6,533 nucleotides of DNA from Alphaproteobacteria bacterium (GTDB lineage: Bacteria > Pseudomonadota > Alphaproteobacteria > Micropepsales > Micropepsaceae): positions 1 through 6,533 of the forward strand of contig JAPLPI010000095.1 in the NCBI GenBank assembly GCA_026400305.1. Direction: 5' to 3'. A model generated the notes under the pieces. It had not been told where the DNA came from. It worked only from the letters and a program-made list of their open reading frames with translations, and searched no databases. Position numbers and translations under genes: made by a program. Shown in pieces: positions 6,496 to 6,533 of this stretch; position 1 is the first letter of the stretch; every line of letters starts with the position of its first letter.

Positions 6496-6533
6496 CTAAT
6501 CGCGCGCCGGTTGTCCGCCGCCCAGCGCCTTGT
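6496..6533 (-). CDS. Possible C-terminal tail of a convergent gene (partial)
   Basis: Read on the - strand from the window edge, one frame gives 11 codons, KALGGGQPARD, ending in a TAG at 6496-6498. The small, polar, Gly/Pro/Ala-rich tail looks like a normal protein C terminus, and a convergent gene here would suit the end of the + strand operon and the hairpin between them. With only 11 codons this could be chance; no family can be named. Confidence 0.3.
   Translation of the reverse strand, partial: KALGGGQPARD

Overview
The window is a compact, GC-rich, single-direction gene cluster of central carbon metabolism. All seven recognisable genes are on the + strand: the 3' end of a transketolase gene, then gap, pgk, a class I fba, a thiE-like gene, a small gene for a 98-residue membrane protein, efp, and a SuhB-like inositol monophosphatase gene. 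Gene order (tkt-gap-pgk-fba followed by a thiE homologue), the sequence style of GapDH, PGK and ThiE, and strong GC bias at third codon positions point to an alphaproteobacterium. This is an inference from familiarity with such clusters, not from a database search, and I cannot name a genus. There is no rubisco, phosphoribulokinase or class II aldolase in view, so nothing here requires the Calvin cycle; glycolysis/gluconeogenesis plus the non-oxidative pentose phosphate pathway explains the set.

Layout. 1-815: transketolase C-terminal part, cut by the window edge. 830-1837 gap, 1837-3030 pgk (one shared base with gap), 3053-4096 fba, 4093-4710 thiE-like (TTG start, four-base overlap with fba), 4724-5020 small membrane protein, 5092-5661 efp, 5664-6467 SuhB-like phosphatase. 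Gaps between genes are 14, -1, 22, -4, 13, 71 and 2 bases, so tkt through thiE and probably the small membrane gene look like one transcription and translation chain. The only gap with room for separate control is the 71 bases before efp. After the last gene lie about 66 bases with a small hairpin, and possibly the last 11 codons of a convergent gene on the - strand. No stretch of 300 bases without a gene exists. I saw no tRNA, rRNA, IS element, CRISPR array or long repeat.

How the genes fit together. Transketolase feeds glyceraldehyde 3-phosphate and fructose 6-phosphate into the trunk pathway. GapDH and PGK interconvert glyceraldehyde 3-phosphate and 3-phosphoglycerate, and aldolase joins or splits the triose phosphates. 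Transketolase needs thiamine diphosphate, and the ThiE-like protein would make its precursor thiamine monophosphate, so cofactor supply sits in the same transcription unit as its user. EF-P and the SuhB-like phosphatase form a second pair with a 2-base gap, linked to translation and possibly to RNA processing or phospho-sugar metabolism.

This is mostly an ordinary, well-conserved housekeeping region. The items most worth a second look are the 98-residue Cys/Trp/His-containing membrane protein, the alternative hairpins over the efp ribosome binding site, and the tight coupling of thiE to the trunk-pathway genes. I see no clear sign of an undescribed multi-gene system.
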